From Hymenobacter caeli (lineage in GTDB: Bacteria; Bacteroidota; Bacteroidia; Cytophagales; Hymenobacteraceae), in the NCBI RefSeq assembly GCF_013294115.1, contig NZ_JABSNP010000006.1, forward strand, positions 124,001 to 188,000: a stretch of DNA of 64,000 nucleotides. Reading direction: 5' to 3'. Shown in pieces: positions 7,655-17,804 of this stretch; the first letter of the stretch is position 1; each line of letters starts with the position of its first letter. The translations under genes and the position numbers were made by a program. The notes beneath the pieces were generated by a model, which had not been told where the DNA came from, ran no database searches, and saw nothing but the letters and a program-made list of their open reading frames with translations.

Positions 7655-8467
7655 CTAGTTGGCCAGTTCATTGTAGAGCGCAAGGTAGGACGAATGCAGG
7701 TTTTCGTCGCTGGCCACTTGGCTCAAGGTCTTGCGCGAGGCGTATTCCTGAAACATGCCGTTGAGGTTGTCCGAAAAATCCTCGTCGGAGCGCACCACGA
7801 TGTCGGCGTAGTCCATGCCCATCTTCACGAAGCCGCTGAAATCGGCCGTTTTCAGCGAGTTCAGCATCTGGTCGTCGATGTCGAGCATCTTGGCTTTTTC
7901 CAGGATGTTGCCCTCAAATTTGTCGGGAAACTCGTTGTTATAAATCGAGAAGATCGACTTGGCGTCCTTGAACACCGGGTCTTTCTTGTAAGTCGTTTTC
8001 AGGTAGAGCGGAATCAGGCCCGTCATCCAGTCCGAGCAGTGCACGATGTTGGGCGACCAGCCCAGCTTCTTCACCGTTTCCAGCACGCCCTTGCAGAAGA
8101 AAATGGCGCGCTCGTCGTTGTCGGCGTGGAAGTGGTCGTTCTTGTCCACCAGGGCCGACTTGCGGTGGAAGTAGTCCTCGTTGTCGATGAAGTACACCTG
8201 CAATTTGGCCGTCGGGATGGACGCCACTTTGATGACCAGCGGCTTCTCGTCGTCGCCCACGGCGATGTTGATGCCCGAGAGGCGCACCACTTCGTGCAGG
8301 CGGTTTTTGCGCTCGTTGATGATGCCAAAACGGGGCACGAAGATCCGAATCTCACACCCCATTTCCTGCATGCCCGCGGGCAGCCGACGCAGCAGCTCTG
8401 CCACTTTCGTCGTGTTCAGGAACGGGTCTATTTCGGTGGCCGCGTAAAGGATGCGCAACTTCGACAT
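7655..8467 (-). CDS. Glycogen/starch-synthase-like protein (GT5 N-terminal domain only)
   Basis: A 270-residue protein starting MSKLRILYAATEIDPF, the N-terminal Rossmann domain of GT5 glycogen/starch synthases (compare KVAELLRRLPAGMQEMGCEIR, then NIVHCSDWMTGLIPLYLK). Full GT5 enzymes are about 480 residues; the whole C-terminal domain that binds ADP-glucose phosphates is missing, and the stop is not caused by a frameshift that I can see. Single-domain proteins of this size beside panC recur in Bacteroidota, so it is probably a stable family with a different role rather than a broken gene. It is divergent from panC with a 119-bp gap. Catalytic activity is doubtful. Confidence 0.85.
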   Translation of the reverse strand: MSKLRILYAATEIDPFLNTTKVAELLRRLPAGMQEMGCEIRIFVPRFGIINERKNRLHEVVRLSGINIAVGDDEKPLVIKVASIPTAKLQVYFIDNEDYFHRKSALVDKNDHFHADNDERAIFFCKGVLETVKKLGWSPNIVHCSDWMTGLIPLYLKTTYKKDPVFKDAKSIFSIYNNEFPDKFEGNILEKAKMLDIDDQMLNSLKTADFSGFVKMGMDYADIVVRSDEDFSDNLNGMFQEYASRKTLSQVASDENLHSSYLALYNELAN

Positions 8468-8586
8468 ACAGGTGGGTTTAAAAAGAAAAAAAGACTGGCC
8501 AACACGATGGGCGCACAAAATTACACAATTTTGGGCAAAAATTCAACCCCTTTCGCCCGGGGGCCCGCCCAACGGCCCCTTTTTCC

Positions 8587-9444
8587 ATGCAAATACTTAC
8601 AACCGCCGCCGAGCTGCGCGATTTTACCGAAGCCGCGCGCCGCGCCGGCCAGCGCCTGGGCCTGGTGCCCACCATGGGGGCCCTGCACGCCGGCCACCTC
8701 CAGTTGGTGGCCGCCGCCCGCGCCGCGTGCGACGCCGTGGTGGCCACCGTGTTCGTCAACCCCACGCAGTTCAACAACCCCGACGACTTCCGCCTCTACC
8801 CGCGCCTGCCCCGGGCCGACACCGACCTGCTGGCCGCCGCCGGCTGCACCGCGGCCTTCCTGCCCAGCACGGAGGAAATGTACCCCCAGCCCACGGTGCT
8901 GCGCTTCGATTTCGGGGCCCTGGAGCAAGTAATGGAAGGGGCCCAGCGGCCGGGCCACTTCAACGGGGTGGCCACGGTGGTGAGCAAGCTGTTTCACCTG
9001 GCGCGGCCCCACCGGGCGTATTTTGGGCAGAAGGACTGGCAGCAGGTAGCCATTGTGCGGCAGCTGGTAGCCGATTTGTCGTTCGACCTCGAAGTCGTGG
9101 CCTTCCCCACGGTGCGCGAGGCCGACGGGCTGGCCATGTCGAGCCGCAACCGCCGCCTAAGCCCCGCGGCCCGGGCGGCGGCCCCGCGCCTGCACGAGGC
9201 CCTGGCCGCCGCCGCTGCCCGGGTGCGCCAGGGCGTGCCGCCCGCCCAGGTGCGGGCCGCGGCCGAAGCTTTCCTGCGCCAGACGCCCGAAATCGAGCCC
9301 GAGTACTTCGCCGTGGCCGACGCCCACACCCTGCAGCCGCTGGCCGCCTACGCCCCCGGCCGGGCCGTGGTGCTGTGCCTGGCCGCCCACCTGGGCGGCG
9401 TGCGCCTCATCGACAACGTGGTGGTAGACGCTGCGGAATCCTGA
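8587..9444 (+). CDS. panC: Pantothenate synthetase
   Basis: A 285-residue enzyme that joins pantoate and beta-alanine with ATP to give pantothenate. The HIGH-type signature is [10 protein letters not shown] near residues 29-38, the [13 protein letters not shown] block follows, and the KMSKS-equivalent is [11 protein letters not shown]. The C-terminal RLIDNVVV is also conserved. Length and order are normal. It lies just upstream of panD on the same strand, so both pantothenate genes are together. panD has its own -7 element inside the 70-bp gap. Confidence 0.96.
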   Translation: MQILTTAAELRDFTEAARRAGQRLGLVPTMGALHAGHLQLVAAARAACDAVVATVFVNPTQFNNPDDFRLYPRLPRADTDLLAAAGCTAAFLPSTEEMYPQPTVLRFDFGALEQVMEGAQRPGHFNGVATVVSKLFHLARPHRAYFGQKDWQQVAIVRQLVADLSFDLEVVAFPTVREADGLAMSSRNRRLSPAARAAAPRLHEALAAAAARVRQGVPPAQVRAAAEAFLRQTPEIEPEYFAVADAHTLQPLAAYAPGRAVVLCLAAHLGGVRLIDNVVVDAAES

Positions 9445-9463
9445 GCCCACCGGCCGGGGCCGC

Positions 9464-9471
9464 TACCTTTG
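9464..9471 (+). promoter_or_regulatory. panD -7 element
   Basis: TACCTTTG matches TAnnTTTG exactly and lies 43 nt before the panD start. No good TTG lies 17-21 nt upstream, so this is a half-supported promoter. Confidence 0.45.
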
Positions 9472-9514
9472 CGGGCCCGTTCTATTTTTTCCCAAAGGTT
9501 CCGTCCGACGCGTT

Positions 9515-9868
9515 ATGGCGATGTACATCGAGGTAATGAAATCCAAAATCCACCGGGCCACGGTGACGCAGGCCGAGCTGCACTACGTGGGCAGCGTCAC
9601 CATCGACGAAGACCTGCTGGACGCGGCCAACATGGTGGAAAACGAAAAAGTAACGGTCGTGAACGTCAACAACGGGGCCCGGTTCGAGACCTATACCATC
9701 CGGGGCGAACGGGGCGCGGGCACGGTGTGCCTCAACGGGCCCGCCGCCCGCCTGGTGGCCCTGGGCGACGTGGTCATCATCTTTTCTTACGCCCAGGTTG
9801 ATTTCGCCGACGCCCGCGCCCACCGCCCCACGGTCGTTTTCCCCGACGCGCACAACCGCCTGGTGTAG
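9515..9868 (+). CDS. panD: Aspartate 1-decarboxylase precursor
   Basis: A 117-residue pyruvoyl enzyme that makes beta-alanine from aspartate. The self-cleavage site Gly-Ser is present in HYVGSVTID (Gly26-Ser27 from the chosen ATG), with the expected [17 protein letters not shown] before it and [19 protein letters not shown] after it. Cleavage would give a small beta chain and an alpha chain with an N-terminal pyruvoyl group. The initial MAMYIEV allows a start at 9515 or 9521; the first is used. It follows panC by 70 bp and supplies its substrate. Confidence 0.95.
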   Translation: MAMYIEVMKSKIHRATVTQAELHYVGSVTIDEDLLDAANMVENEKVTVVNVNNGARFETYTIRGERGAGTVCLNGPAARLVALGDVVIIFSYAQVDFADARAHRPTVVFPDAHNRLV

Positions 9869-9984
9869 CGAACGCGGGCGCCCCGGGGCCGGGGGCCGCA
9901 ACAAAAACCGGCCCCGGCCCCGTATTACCCCGGCCCGCCCCCGCCCTTTACCCAGTCCGTCGCGCCCCGTTCAGCCACTCCTCG

Positions 9985-11010
9985 ATGAAGCACTTATTCA
10001 CCATCCTCAAGTACGCGCTGCTGCTGGCCGTATCGGGGGCCCTGATGGCCTACGCGGTGCGCGGCCAGGACCTCTCGCGCATCGGGCACTACATCCGCAC
10101 GGCCAACTACTTCTGGCTGGGCCTCACGATGGCCCTCTCGGTGCTGGGCTACATGAGCCGGGCCTACCGCTGGCAAATGCAGCTCACCGCCTCGCGCCAC
10201 CCCACCGCTTATTGGGAGGTGTACCACGCCATGATGGTGGGCTACCTGGCCAACCTGGTGCTGCCGCGCATGGGCGAGGTCATCCGCTGCTCGGTGCTGC
10301 GGCGCACCAGCCGCGTGCCGGTGGAGGTGTCGCTGGGCACGGTCGTGACCGAGCGGGTGATTGACGTGCTGGTGCTGCTCGGGCTGCTGGCCGCCACCCT
10401 GCTGCTCGACTTCCACACGTTCTGGGCCTTCGTGACGGACAAGGTACTGGGCGGGCGCTTCGACGCCCTGGCCCGCAACCGCACGCCCCTGCTGTGGGCC
10501 GCCGGCATCGGCCTGCTGCTGCTGGCGCTGGCCGCCGGAGCCCTGGTGCGCAACCTGGAGCGCCTGCGCCAGCACCAGCTATTTGCGCGGGTGGCGGTGT
10601 TCGTGAAAGGGCTGCTGGCAGGCGTGTTCAGCATCCGGCGCCTGGAGCACAAAGGAGTGTTTCTGGCGCACACGGCTTTCACGTGGGGGGTGTACTTTTT
10701 GATGGACTACCTGGCGTTTTTCTGCTTTCCCGAAACCGCCGGGCTGGGCCTGCGGGCGGGGCTGGCGGTGCTCACCTTCGGGGCGTTCGGCATGGCCGCG
10801 CCGGTGGCGGGGGGCATCGGGCCCTTTCATGTGCTGGTGCAGAGCACGCTGGTGGCCTACGGCGTGGGCCTGGAAGCCGGCATCGCCTACGCCCTGGTGG
10901 TGCACGGGGCCCAAACGCTGCTGGTGGTGCTGCTCGGCGGCATCAGCTTCGCCCTGAGCATGGTGCAGGCCGGCAAGGCCCCCCGGCCTGTGGCGGTCGA
11001 AGCGGCCTGA
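9985..11010 (+). CDS. Flippase-like membrane protein (LPG synthase TM-domain family, UPF0104)
   Basis: 341 residues with about eight predicted membrane helices. The conserved cytoplasmic segments of this family are visible: AYRWQMQLTA, LANLVLPRMGEVIRC, LGTVVTERVIDVLVLL, and GIGPFHVLVQSTL near the C-terminus. The family includes the membrane part of lysylphosphatidylglycerol synthase (MprF) without the transferase domain, and is thought to move lipid-linked substrates across the inner membrane. The substrate is unknown. The start MKHLFTILKYALLL is typical. It is followed by a putative promoter and terminator before the LOG-family gene. Confidence 0.85.
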   Translation: MKHLFTILKYALLLAVSGALMAYAVRGQDLSRIGHYIRTANYFWLGLTMALSVLGYMSRAYRWQMQLTASRHPTAYWEVYHAMMVGYLANLVLPRMGEVIRCSVLRRTSRVPVEVSLGTVVTERVIDVLVLLGLLAATLLLDFHTFWAFVTDKVLGGRFDALARNRTPLLWAAGIGLLLLALAAGALVRNLERLRQHQLFARVAVFVKGLLAGVFSIRRLEHKGVFLAHTAFTWGVYFLMDYLAFFCFPETAGLGLRAGLAVLTFGAFGMAAPVAGGIGPFHVLVQSTLVAYGVGLEAGIAYALVVHGAQTLLVVLLGGISFALSMVQAGKAPRPVAVEAA

Positions 11011-11061
11011 GGGCCCCGGGGGCCGGCCGGGGCCGGGCACCGTTTTCCGGCCGCGATGCGG

Positions 11062-11069
11062 TAACTTTG
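11062..11069 (+). promoter_or_regulatory. -7 element upstream of the LOG-family gene
   Basis: TAACTTTG fits TAnnTTTG. The upstream TTTT at 11043-11046 is a weak -33. Any transcript would first meet the terminator at 11086-11109 before the ATG at 11139. Confidence 0.4.
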
Positions 11070-11085
11070 ACGCCCTCCTTTCAGC

Positions 11086-11109
11086 CGCCCCGCCCGCGGG
11101 GCGTTTTTT
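11086..11109 (+). terminator. Intrinsic terminator between flippase gene and LOG gene
   Basis: CGCCCCG at 11086-11092 pairs with CGGGGCG at 11097-11103, with a 4-nt loop, followed by six T. It ends transcripts from the flippase gene and may also attenuate transcripts started at 11062-11069. Confidence 0.75.
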
Positions 11110-11138
11110 ATTGTTGCTATTTCCCACCCTGTTTTTAT

Positions 11139-12011
11139 ATGGCCGAACTTAAAAAAACGCCCAAAACCAGCAAAACCAAGCTGGCCGACGACATCCAGAA
11201 CGCCGGCAGCGGCAAAACCATCAAGCAGCCCAACGTCAACGACGACAAGCTGACGAGCATTACGGAGATGCGCGAGCAGGCCCACGGCAACACCGCCCTG
11301 GCCGTGGACGACGAGCAGCGCCTGCGCAAGGCCTTCGTGGACAAGGACTGGAACGAGATTAAAATTGCCGACAGCTGGCAGATTTTCAAGGTGATGGCCG
11401 AGTTCGTGGAGGGCTTCGAGAAGATGTCTAAAATCGGGCCTTGCGTGAGCATCTTCGGCTCGGCCCGCACCAAGCCCGACAACCAATACTACCAGCTGGC
11501 CGAGGAAATTGCTTCCAAGCTGGTGCGCCACGGCTACGGCGTCATTACCGGCGGGGGCCCCGGCATCATGGAGGCCGGCAACAAAGGGGCCCGCGCCGAG
11601 GGCGGCAAGTCGGTGGGCCTCAACATCGAGCTGCCCTTCGAGCAGACCCACAACGTCTACATCGACCAGGACAAATGCATCGACTTCGACTACTTTTTCG
11701 TGCGCAAGGTGATGTTCGTCAAGTACGCCCAGGCCTTCGTGGGCATGCCCGGCGGCTTCGGCACCCTGGATGAGTTATTCGAGGCCATCACGCTGATTCA
11801 GACCAAAAAAATCGGCCGCTTCCCCATCGTGCTGGTGGGCACGGCGTACTGGAACGGCTTGTTTGAGTGGATCAAAAACGTGATGCTGAGCGACGAACAC
11901 AACATCTCGGCCGAAGACCTGAAGCTGGTGCAAATCGTGGACGACGCGAGCGAAGCCGTCAAAATCATCGACGACTTCTACCACAAGTATTCGCTCTCGC
12001 CGAACTTCTAG
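11139..12011 (+). CDS. TIGR00730 / LOG family Rossmann-fold protein
   Basis: A 290-residue protein. The core (about residues 105-275) has the LOG family signatures: SIFGSARTKPDN, VITGGGPGIMEAGNKGA and the hallmark PGGFGTLDELFE. LOG proteins cleave nucleoside 5'-monophosphates to a base and ribose-5-phosphate; in plants and some bacteria they release active cytokinin. The first 100 residues are an extra, charged, Lys-rich segment (MAELKKTPKTSKTK...) found in the longer Bacteroidota members. The cytosolic function here is not known. A strong terminator follows at 12084-12113. Confidence 0.9.
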   Translation: MAELKKTPKTSKTKLADDIQNAGSGKTIKQPNVNDDKLTSITEMREQAHGNTALAVDDEQRLRKAFVDKDWNEIKIADSWQIFKVMAEFVEGFEKMSKIGPCVSIFGSARTKPDNQYYQLAEEIASKLVRHGYGVITGGGPGIMEAGNKGARAEGGKSVGLNIELPFEQTHNVYIDQDKCIDFDYFFVRKVMFVKYAQAFVGMPGGFGTLDELFEAITLIQTKKIGRFPIVLVGTAYWNGLFEWIKNVMLSDEHNISAEDLKLVQIVDDASEAVKIIDDFYHKYSLSPNF

Positions 12012-12013
12012 GA

Positions 12014-12049
12014 CCACAGATTTAACGGATTAAGCGGATTATTTAAGAG
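12014..12049. repeat. GGATTAAGCGGATT-type word run
   Basis: Just after the LOG stop, CACAGATTTAACGGATT and AAGCGGATTATTTAAGAG form three to four imperfect copies of the word (A)CGGATT/TTAA. No second inverted arm is close. It is similar in style and position to the other word-built repeats. Confidence 0.55.
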
Positions 12050-12083
12050 TTTCGTGCCTGGGGCCTTGCTCCGCTTTTTTAGC

Positions 12084-12113
12084 AAAGCCGCTTCTTTGGG
12101 GGCGGCTTTTTTG
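12084..12113 (+). terminator. Terminator of the LOG-family gene
   Basis: AAAGCCGC (12084-12091) / GCGGCTTT (12102-12109) with a run of six T to 12112. Confidence 0.8.
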
Positions 12114-12138
12114 TTTGTGGGGCGTTGGCCCACCTTTG
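12110..12138 (+). promoter_or_regulatory. Promoter of lycopene cyclase gene, close to the start codon
   Basis: TTTG at 12110-12113, a 17-nt spacer, then CACCTTTG at 12131-12138. The ATG is at 12146, only 7 nt after the -7 element, so the mRNA would have almost no leader. Confidence 0.55.
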
Positions 12139-12145
12139 CACCCCA

Positions 12146-13363
12146 ATGCCGCCGTCCCCGATACCCGACCCATCCGTTCAATCCGATACCTCCGTGGTTC
12201 CGGCAGACTACCTGATTGCGGGCGGCGGGGCGGCGGGCCTGAGCCTGGCGTACCACATCAGCCAGGAGCCGCGGCTGGCCGATAAAACCGTGCTGCTCAT
12301 CGAGCCCGAGGCCAAGGACCAGAACGACCGCACCTGGTCGTTCTGGACGGCCGAGCCGCACTTGTTTGAGGAAATCGTGGCCCACGAGTGGGACCAGGTT
12401 GCGTTTCGCAGCCCGGGCTTCGAGCGGGTCATCGGCCTGGGGCCCTACCGCTACCAGATGATTCGGGGGCTCGATTTCTACAACTTCGTGCGCCGGGCCC
12501 TGGCGGCCAACCCGCGCTTCACGCTGCTGCGCGGCACCGTGGACGAGCTAATGGACACGCCCACCGGCGTGCGCGCCCACGGCAGCGCGGGCACCTTCGC
12601 GGCCCGCTACGGCTTCGACAGCCGCCCGCCCGCCGTGGTGCCCAACCCCGGCAAGCACCGCTACCTGTTGCAGCACTTCGTGGGCTGGGAAGTGGCAACC
12701 GACGCCGACGTGTTCGACCCCGCGGTGGTGGAGTTCATGGACTTCCGGGGCCCCCAGCACCACGAGGCGCGGTTCATCTACGTGCTGCCGTTTGGCCCGC
12801 GCCGGGCCCTGGTCGAGTACACTTTGTTCTCGGGCCAGCCGCTGCCCCGGGCCGAGTACGAAGCGCACCTCGTGGCTTATTTGCAGGATACGCTGGGCCT
12901 GGCCCCCGGCCAGTACCGCGTGGCGGCCACGGAGGCCGGGGCCATCCCCATGAGCGACCACCCACTGCCGGCCCGCGCGGGCCAGCACGTCATCAACCTG
13001 GGCACGCGCGGCGGGCGGGCCAAGCCCAGCACCGGCTACGCTTTCCGGCGCATCCAGGCGCAGTCGGCGCGGCTGGTGGCCGCGCTGGCCGCCACCGGCC
13101 GCCCGCCCGCCGACCCCACCGGCGACCGGTGGCAGTTCCGCCTCTTCGACACGCTGCTGCTCGACATCATGCAGCGCCGGGGCGAAACCACGCGCGACAT
13201 CTTCCGGCAGCTGTTCGCCCGCAACCCGGTGGCCCGCATCTTCCGCTTCCTAGACGAAACCACCACCTGGGCCGATAACCTGCGGGTGATGCGCTCGGTG
13301 GCCCCGGGGCCCTTCCTGCGCTCCATCGGCCACGTGCTGCGCGGCCGCCCGGGGCGGCGCTGA
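12146..13363 (+). CDS. crtY: Lycopene cyclase (CrtY/CrtL-like)
   Basis: A 405-residue flavoprotein. The dinucleotide-binding motif YLIAGGGAAGLSLAYHI is near residues 22-38, followed by the NDRTWSFW block typical of CrtY-type lycopene beta-cyclases, the KHRYLLQHFVGWEV segment and the C-terminal LGTRGGRAKPSTGY. It cyclises the ends of lycopene to beta-ionone rings on the way to beta-carotene and xanthophylls, which fits a red or orange pigmented Cytophagales. No other carotenoid gene is in the window. ATG 12146 is preferred over the TTG at 12125, because the latter lies upstream of the -7 element. Confidence 0.9.
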   Translation: MPPSPIPDPSVQSDTSVVPADYLIAGGGAAGLSLAYHISQEPRLADKTVLLIEPEAKDQNDRTWSFWTAEPHLFEEIVAHEWDQVAFRSPGFERVIGLGPYRYQMIRGLDFYNFVRRALAANPRFTLLRGTVDELMDTPTGVRAHGSAGTFAARYGFDSRPPAVVPNPGKHRYLLQHFVGWEVATDADVFDPAVVEFMDFRGPQHHEARFIYVLPFGPRRALVEYTLFSGQPLPRAEYEAHLVAYLQDTLGLAPGQYRVAATEAGAIPMSDHPLPARAGQHVINLGTRGGRAKPSTGYAFRRIQAQSARLVAALAATGRPPADPTGDRWQFRLFDTLLLDIMQRRGETTRDIFRQLFARNPVARIFRFLDETTTWADNLRVMRSVAPGPFLRSIGHVLRGRPGRR

Positions 13364-13364
13364 A

Positions 13365-13432
13365 AAAAACAGGGCCCCGCGGGCCGGGCCGCGCTCAGTG
13401 GAGCGCGGCCCGGCCCGCGGGGCCCTGTTTTT
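13365..13432. terminator. Very long bidirectional terminator
   Basis: A perfect 31-bp stem, 13365-13395 paired with 13402-13432 around a CAGTGG loop. The outer pairs are A-tract/T-tract, so it can end transcription from both the lycopene cyclase (+) and the DUF2795-type gene (-). Confidence 0.9.
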
Positions 13433-13433
13433 T

Positions 13434-13518
13434 AGTTATGAGTTGTAAGTTATGGGTTGCTCAAGCGGTGCCGAATGGCAATTTTCAACTCATAACCCAT
13501 AACTTTTAACTCATAACT
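13434..13518. repeat. Word-built inverted repeat (AGTTATGAGTT words)
   Basis: Left arm 13434-13459 and right arm 13486-13518. Both consist of copies of AGTTATGAGTT / AAGTTATGGGTT; the right arm has one extra 7-nt unit. The loop is 26 nt. It starts 1 bp after the 31-bp terminator and ends 4 bp before the stop of the DUF2795-type gene. Confidence 0.9.
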
Positions 13519-13522
13519 ACCC

Positions 13523-13744
13523 TTAGTATTCGTCCTCGTTGAACATAAAGTCCTCCTTGGTGGGGTAGTCGGGCCACACTTCCTCGATGCTTTCGTAGGG
13601 CTGGCCGTCGTCCTCCAGGCCTTGCAGGTTTTCTACCACTTCCATGGGCGCACCCGAGCGGATGGAGAAGTCAATCAGTTCGTCTTTGGTGGCGGGCCAG
13701 GGGGCATCTTCCAGGTAGGAGGCCAGTTCGAGGGTCCAGTACAT
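13523..13744 (-). CDS. DUF2795-type small protein
   Basis: A 73-residue acidic protein, MYWTLELASYLEDAPWP followed by TKDELIDFSIRSGAPMEVVE, IEEVWPDYPT and a final FMFNEDEY. This is a highly conserved Bacteroidota protein annotated as DUF2795 domain-containing; the motif WPATKDEL.DF..R.GAP..V..NL is its signature. Its role is unknown, but it is cytosolic and almost universal in the phylum. It lies 101 bp downstream of the DUF349 gene on the same strand; a TACCTTCG element (minus strand) in that gap could be its own promoter. Confidence 0.88.
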   Translation of the reverse strand: MYWTLELASYLEDAPWPATKDELIDFSIRSGAPMEVVENLQGLEDDGQPYESIEEVWPDYPTKEDFMFNEDEY

Positions 13745-13845
13745 AGTAAAAAGGAAATAAAAGAGGTGAGCGAAGGTAGGCGCAAAGACCGGAAAAAGCA
13801 GCGGGGCCGCCCGCGTTTCCGCCAACGTAAAGCCCTCTTCAAAAG

Positions 13846-15159
13846 TTAAGCCAGCTTGCGGGCCTGCTGGTCGAAAAGTACAATCAAATCGTTTTTGGTC
13901 CGCACTTTTCGTTCCAGCGAGCGAATTTTGGTTTGCAGCAGCTGCCGGAAGGCCTCGTTGGCGGGCGTGGCGGCCAGGTTGCCGAAGTTGCCGCGCAGCA
14001 CCTCCAGCTCTTCGGCGTCGGTTGCGAGCAGCTCGCGCAAGGCGGCGGCCCGCAGCTGGGCGCGGCCGGCGGGGGGCCCTTCGGGGGCCGGGCGCTTGCG
14101 CAGGTGGTACTCCAGGGCACTCAGCTCGAACACTTTGTCGCAGGCCAGCATGAAGCGCTGCCAGATGCGGTCCGACTCCTCGCCGCGCACGGTGCCCACC
14201 TGCTTCCACTCGGTTTGCAGGTTTTTGGCCTGCTGGATGGCCTCCTGCGGGGGCACGGCCAGCAGGGCCTCGGCCCGCTCGGCCAGGGCCCGCTTGCGGG
14301 CCAGCAGCTCCTCGGGCGAGCCGGGGGCCCCGGCGTGGGGCCCCACGGCGCGCTGCGACTCCACGTGCTGCTTGAGGCGCTCGAAGAAGTAGTTGTTGGC
14401 CCCCCGGAAGCGGGCCCACAGCTCGGCGGCCTGCTTTTTGGGCAGGTTGCCGCCGATTTCGCGCCAGGTTTGCTGGAGCTGCTTGAGCTGGCGCGAGGCC
14501 GCCTCGAACTGCGTCGATTCGCGCAGCTGCTCGGCTTGCAGCACCAAGTCGCGGTAGCGGTTTACGGCGCGGTTGGCCATCGCCTTTTTGTCGGCCTGGA
14601 AGGCCCGGCGGCGGTCGAAAAACACCTGAATGGCGGCCTGGAAGCGGGCCTCCAGCTCGTCGGCCCGGGCCTTGTCCACGGGCCCGGTTTTCACCCAGCC
14701 CTGGCGCAGGTCCTTCACCTTTTCGCTGGCCGACACCCACTCCACGCTCTCGCGCAGGGCCTCGGCCTCTTCTACGAAGCCGATTTTGGTGGCCAGGTTT
14801 TTCTCGCGGTTGCGGGCCACGCCCACGGCCACCTCGGCTTCGGCGGCTTCGAGGCGCTGGCGCAGCGCGGCAAAGTCGCCGAGGGCGTCGAAGGCGTGGG
14901 TTTGCTCCTTCAGGTGCTGCACCTTCATCAGAAAGGAGCCCTGGTTGTCGCTGGCCGCCATGCGGGCCAGGAGTTCGTCGACTTTGGCGCGGAAGGCGTC
15001 GAAGCGACGGGCGAAGTAAGTGAGGGCGTCGGCGTCCGACTCCTTCACCAGGCCCACGCGGCGGGCGGGCTGGCCCGGGGCGGGGCGCAGCCACACGCCG
15101 CCGTCGGCCACGTAGCCGAAGCGCTGCGCGGCCGCCAGCAAGTGGTCGGTTGGTTCCAT
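13846..15159 (-). CDS. DUF349 domain-containing coiled-coil protein
   Basis: 437 residues, mostly alpha-helical, with several copies of the DUF349 unit: W...G.....A..L..RF.......F (KVKDLRQGWVKTGPVDKARADELEARFQ, then QLQQTWREIGGNLPKK, then LQTEWKQVGTVRGEESDRIW). I give these in parts because the units recur about every 70-75 residues. DUF349 proteins are found across Bacteroidota, and no biochemical function is established. The C-terminal region (about 400-437) is a Leu/Lys-rich coiled coil ending FDQQARKLA. The ATG at 15157-15159 is preceded at 2 nt by TACTTTTC, so the true start could be elsewhere. Confidence 0.85.
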   Translation of the reverse strand: MEPTDHLLAAAQRFGYVADGGVWLRPAPGQPARRVGLVKESDADALTYFARRFDAFRAKVDELLARMAASDNQGSFLMKVQHLKEQTHAFDALGDFAALRQRLEAAEAEVAVGVARNREKNLATKIGFVEEAEALRESVEWVSASEKVKDLRQGWVKTGPVDKARADELEARFQAAIQVFFDRRRAFQADKKAMANRAVNRYRDLVLQAEQLRESTQFEAASRQLKQLQQTWREIGGNLPKKQAAELWARFRGANNYFFERLKQHVESQRAVGPHAGAPGSPEELLARKRALAERAEALLAVPPQEAIQQAKNLQTEWKQVGTVRGEESDRIWQRFMLACDKVFELSALEYHLRKRPAPEGPPAGRAQLRAAALRELLATDAEELEVLRGNFGNLAATPANEAFRQLLQTKIRSLERKVRTKNDLIVLFDQQARKLA

Positions 15160-15351
15160 AAGAAAAGTACAGGCAGGAATTTGAAGCAGAAAGGAAGGGC
15201 GGCCGCCGCGCGAAGCGGCATGAACCTACAAGTTTACACGAAAACAATTGCCCGCAAAAGCCGGGCCGCGCCGCGCCGGGGCCCGGTTTCGCCGGTGGGC
15301 TGCCGTTCTTTGTTTTTTCCCGTTCACCCCCCATTCCTTCGCCCCCCGCCC

Positions 15352-17016
<1,665 letters not shown>

Positions 17017-17098
17017 GGCCCCGGGGGCCCGTCCAACCGCTGCGAGTAGTGCAGGCCATCGGGTTTGCATTGCTGCTGCGACGCGGTGGGGGCCCCGG

Positions 17099-17464
17099 CT
17101 ACACCGGCACTCCTACCGCGTCGCAGAAAATGAGGCGGTTGCTGAAGGGGTCGAGCACGGCCATTTCCAGCACCCGCGCGTTCCAAGGGGCTGGCACCAG
17201 GGCGGGGCGCATGTAGGGGTAGTTTTTGTGCAGCAGCCGGGTGTGGTAGGCGGCCAGGCCCCGCACTTCGGCCCGGGCGGTGGCCCCGGGCGAGCCGTCG
17301 CCGTGGTGGCCGCTGAGGTGCAGCACCACGTCGCCCCGCGACACTTGCAGGTACACGGGCCCGTCGGCGGGCCGGTCTTCCCAATCGATTTTAAAGTCCA
17401 GCCAGTCGATGTAAAACTCGATGGCCTTGGCGTAATCGAAAATTCTGAAAACGGGCGTTACCAT
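17099..17464 (-). CDS. Glyoxalase-fold protein (VOC superfamily)
   Basis: 121 residues, MVTPVFRIFDYAKAIEFYID then WLDFKIDWEDRP..GPVYLQVSRGDVVLHLSGHHGDGSPG. This is the betaalphabetabetabeta pattern of the vicinal-oxygen-chelate fold, as in bleomycin-resistance and glyoxalase proteins. The conserved FYVDWLGF-like start and the ending MAVLDPFSNRLIFCD match the BLMA/BRP-like glyoxalase superfamily entries. Substrate and metal use cannot be assigned. The ATG at 17462-17464 is chosen because the longer frame is low-complexity. It converges with ettA. Confidence 0.85.
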   Translation of the reverse strand: MVTPVFRIFDYAKAIEFYIDWLDFKIDWEDRPADGPVYLQVSRGDVVLHLSGHHGDGSPGATARAEVRGLAAYHTRLLHKNYPYMRPALVPAPWNARVLEMAVLDPFSNRLIFCDAVGVPV

Positions 17465-17804
17465 GCGGTATTCCTTAAAAACTGCGCTTTTGGCTAAGTT
17501 CCTTGCCAGCAAGAACCTCGCCTGCCGCGAGCACGGCACCGGGACGATAATCACTGCTCTACCAGTGAATGTACGAAGCGCCCCCGGTTTGGGGCGGCCC
17601 CAAACGGCCGGCGGCGGTTCCTTTTGGCCACGCTTTTCTTCGCCGGATGCGGCCGGCAAGCCGGCCCGGCCCGGGCCGCCTTCGTGCGCCAGGGCCGGTG
17701 CACGGCGGCCCGGCTCATTGCCCCGCCGGGGCTGCGGACAGCGGGAGCAGGCGCGGCCATGGCTCGGCCGGCGGCCGGCCTTCGCGGGCTGCCCTGGGCC
17801 TCGG
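17465..17804. other. Gap with no supported gene
   Basis: 340 bp upstream of the glyoxalase-fold gene. Open frames exist on both strands but are Arg/Pro/Ala-rich shadows without recognisable domains. The part nearest 17465-17570 is AT-richer and probably holds the promoter of the glyoxalase gene, but I cannot point to a clean TAnnTTTG. Confidence 0.5.

Noticed and set aside
13933..15351. Long extension of the ettA frame (1027 residues in total)
   Set aside because: The part before 15352 is the opposite strand of the DUF349 gene. EttA has its normal start and length from ATG 15352.
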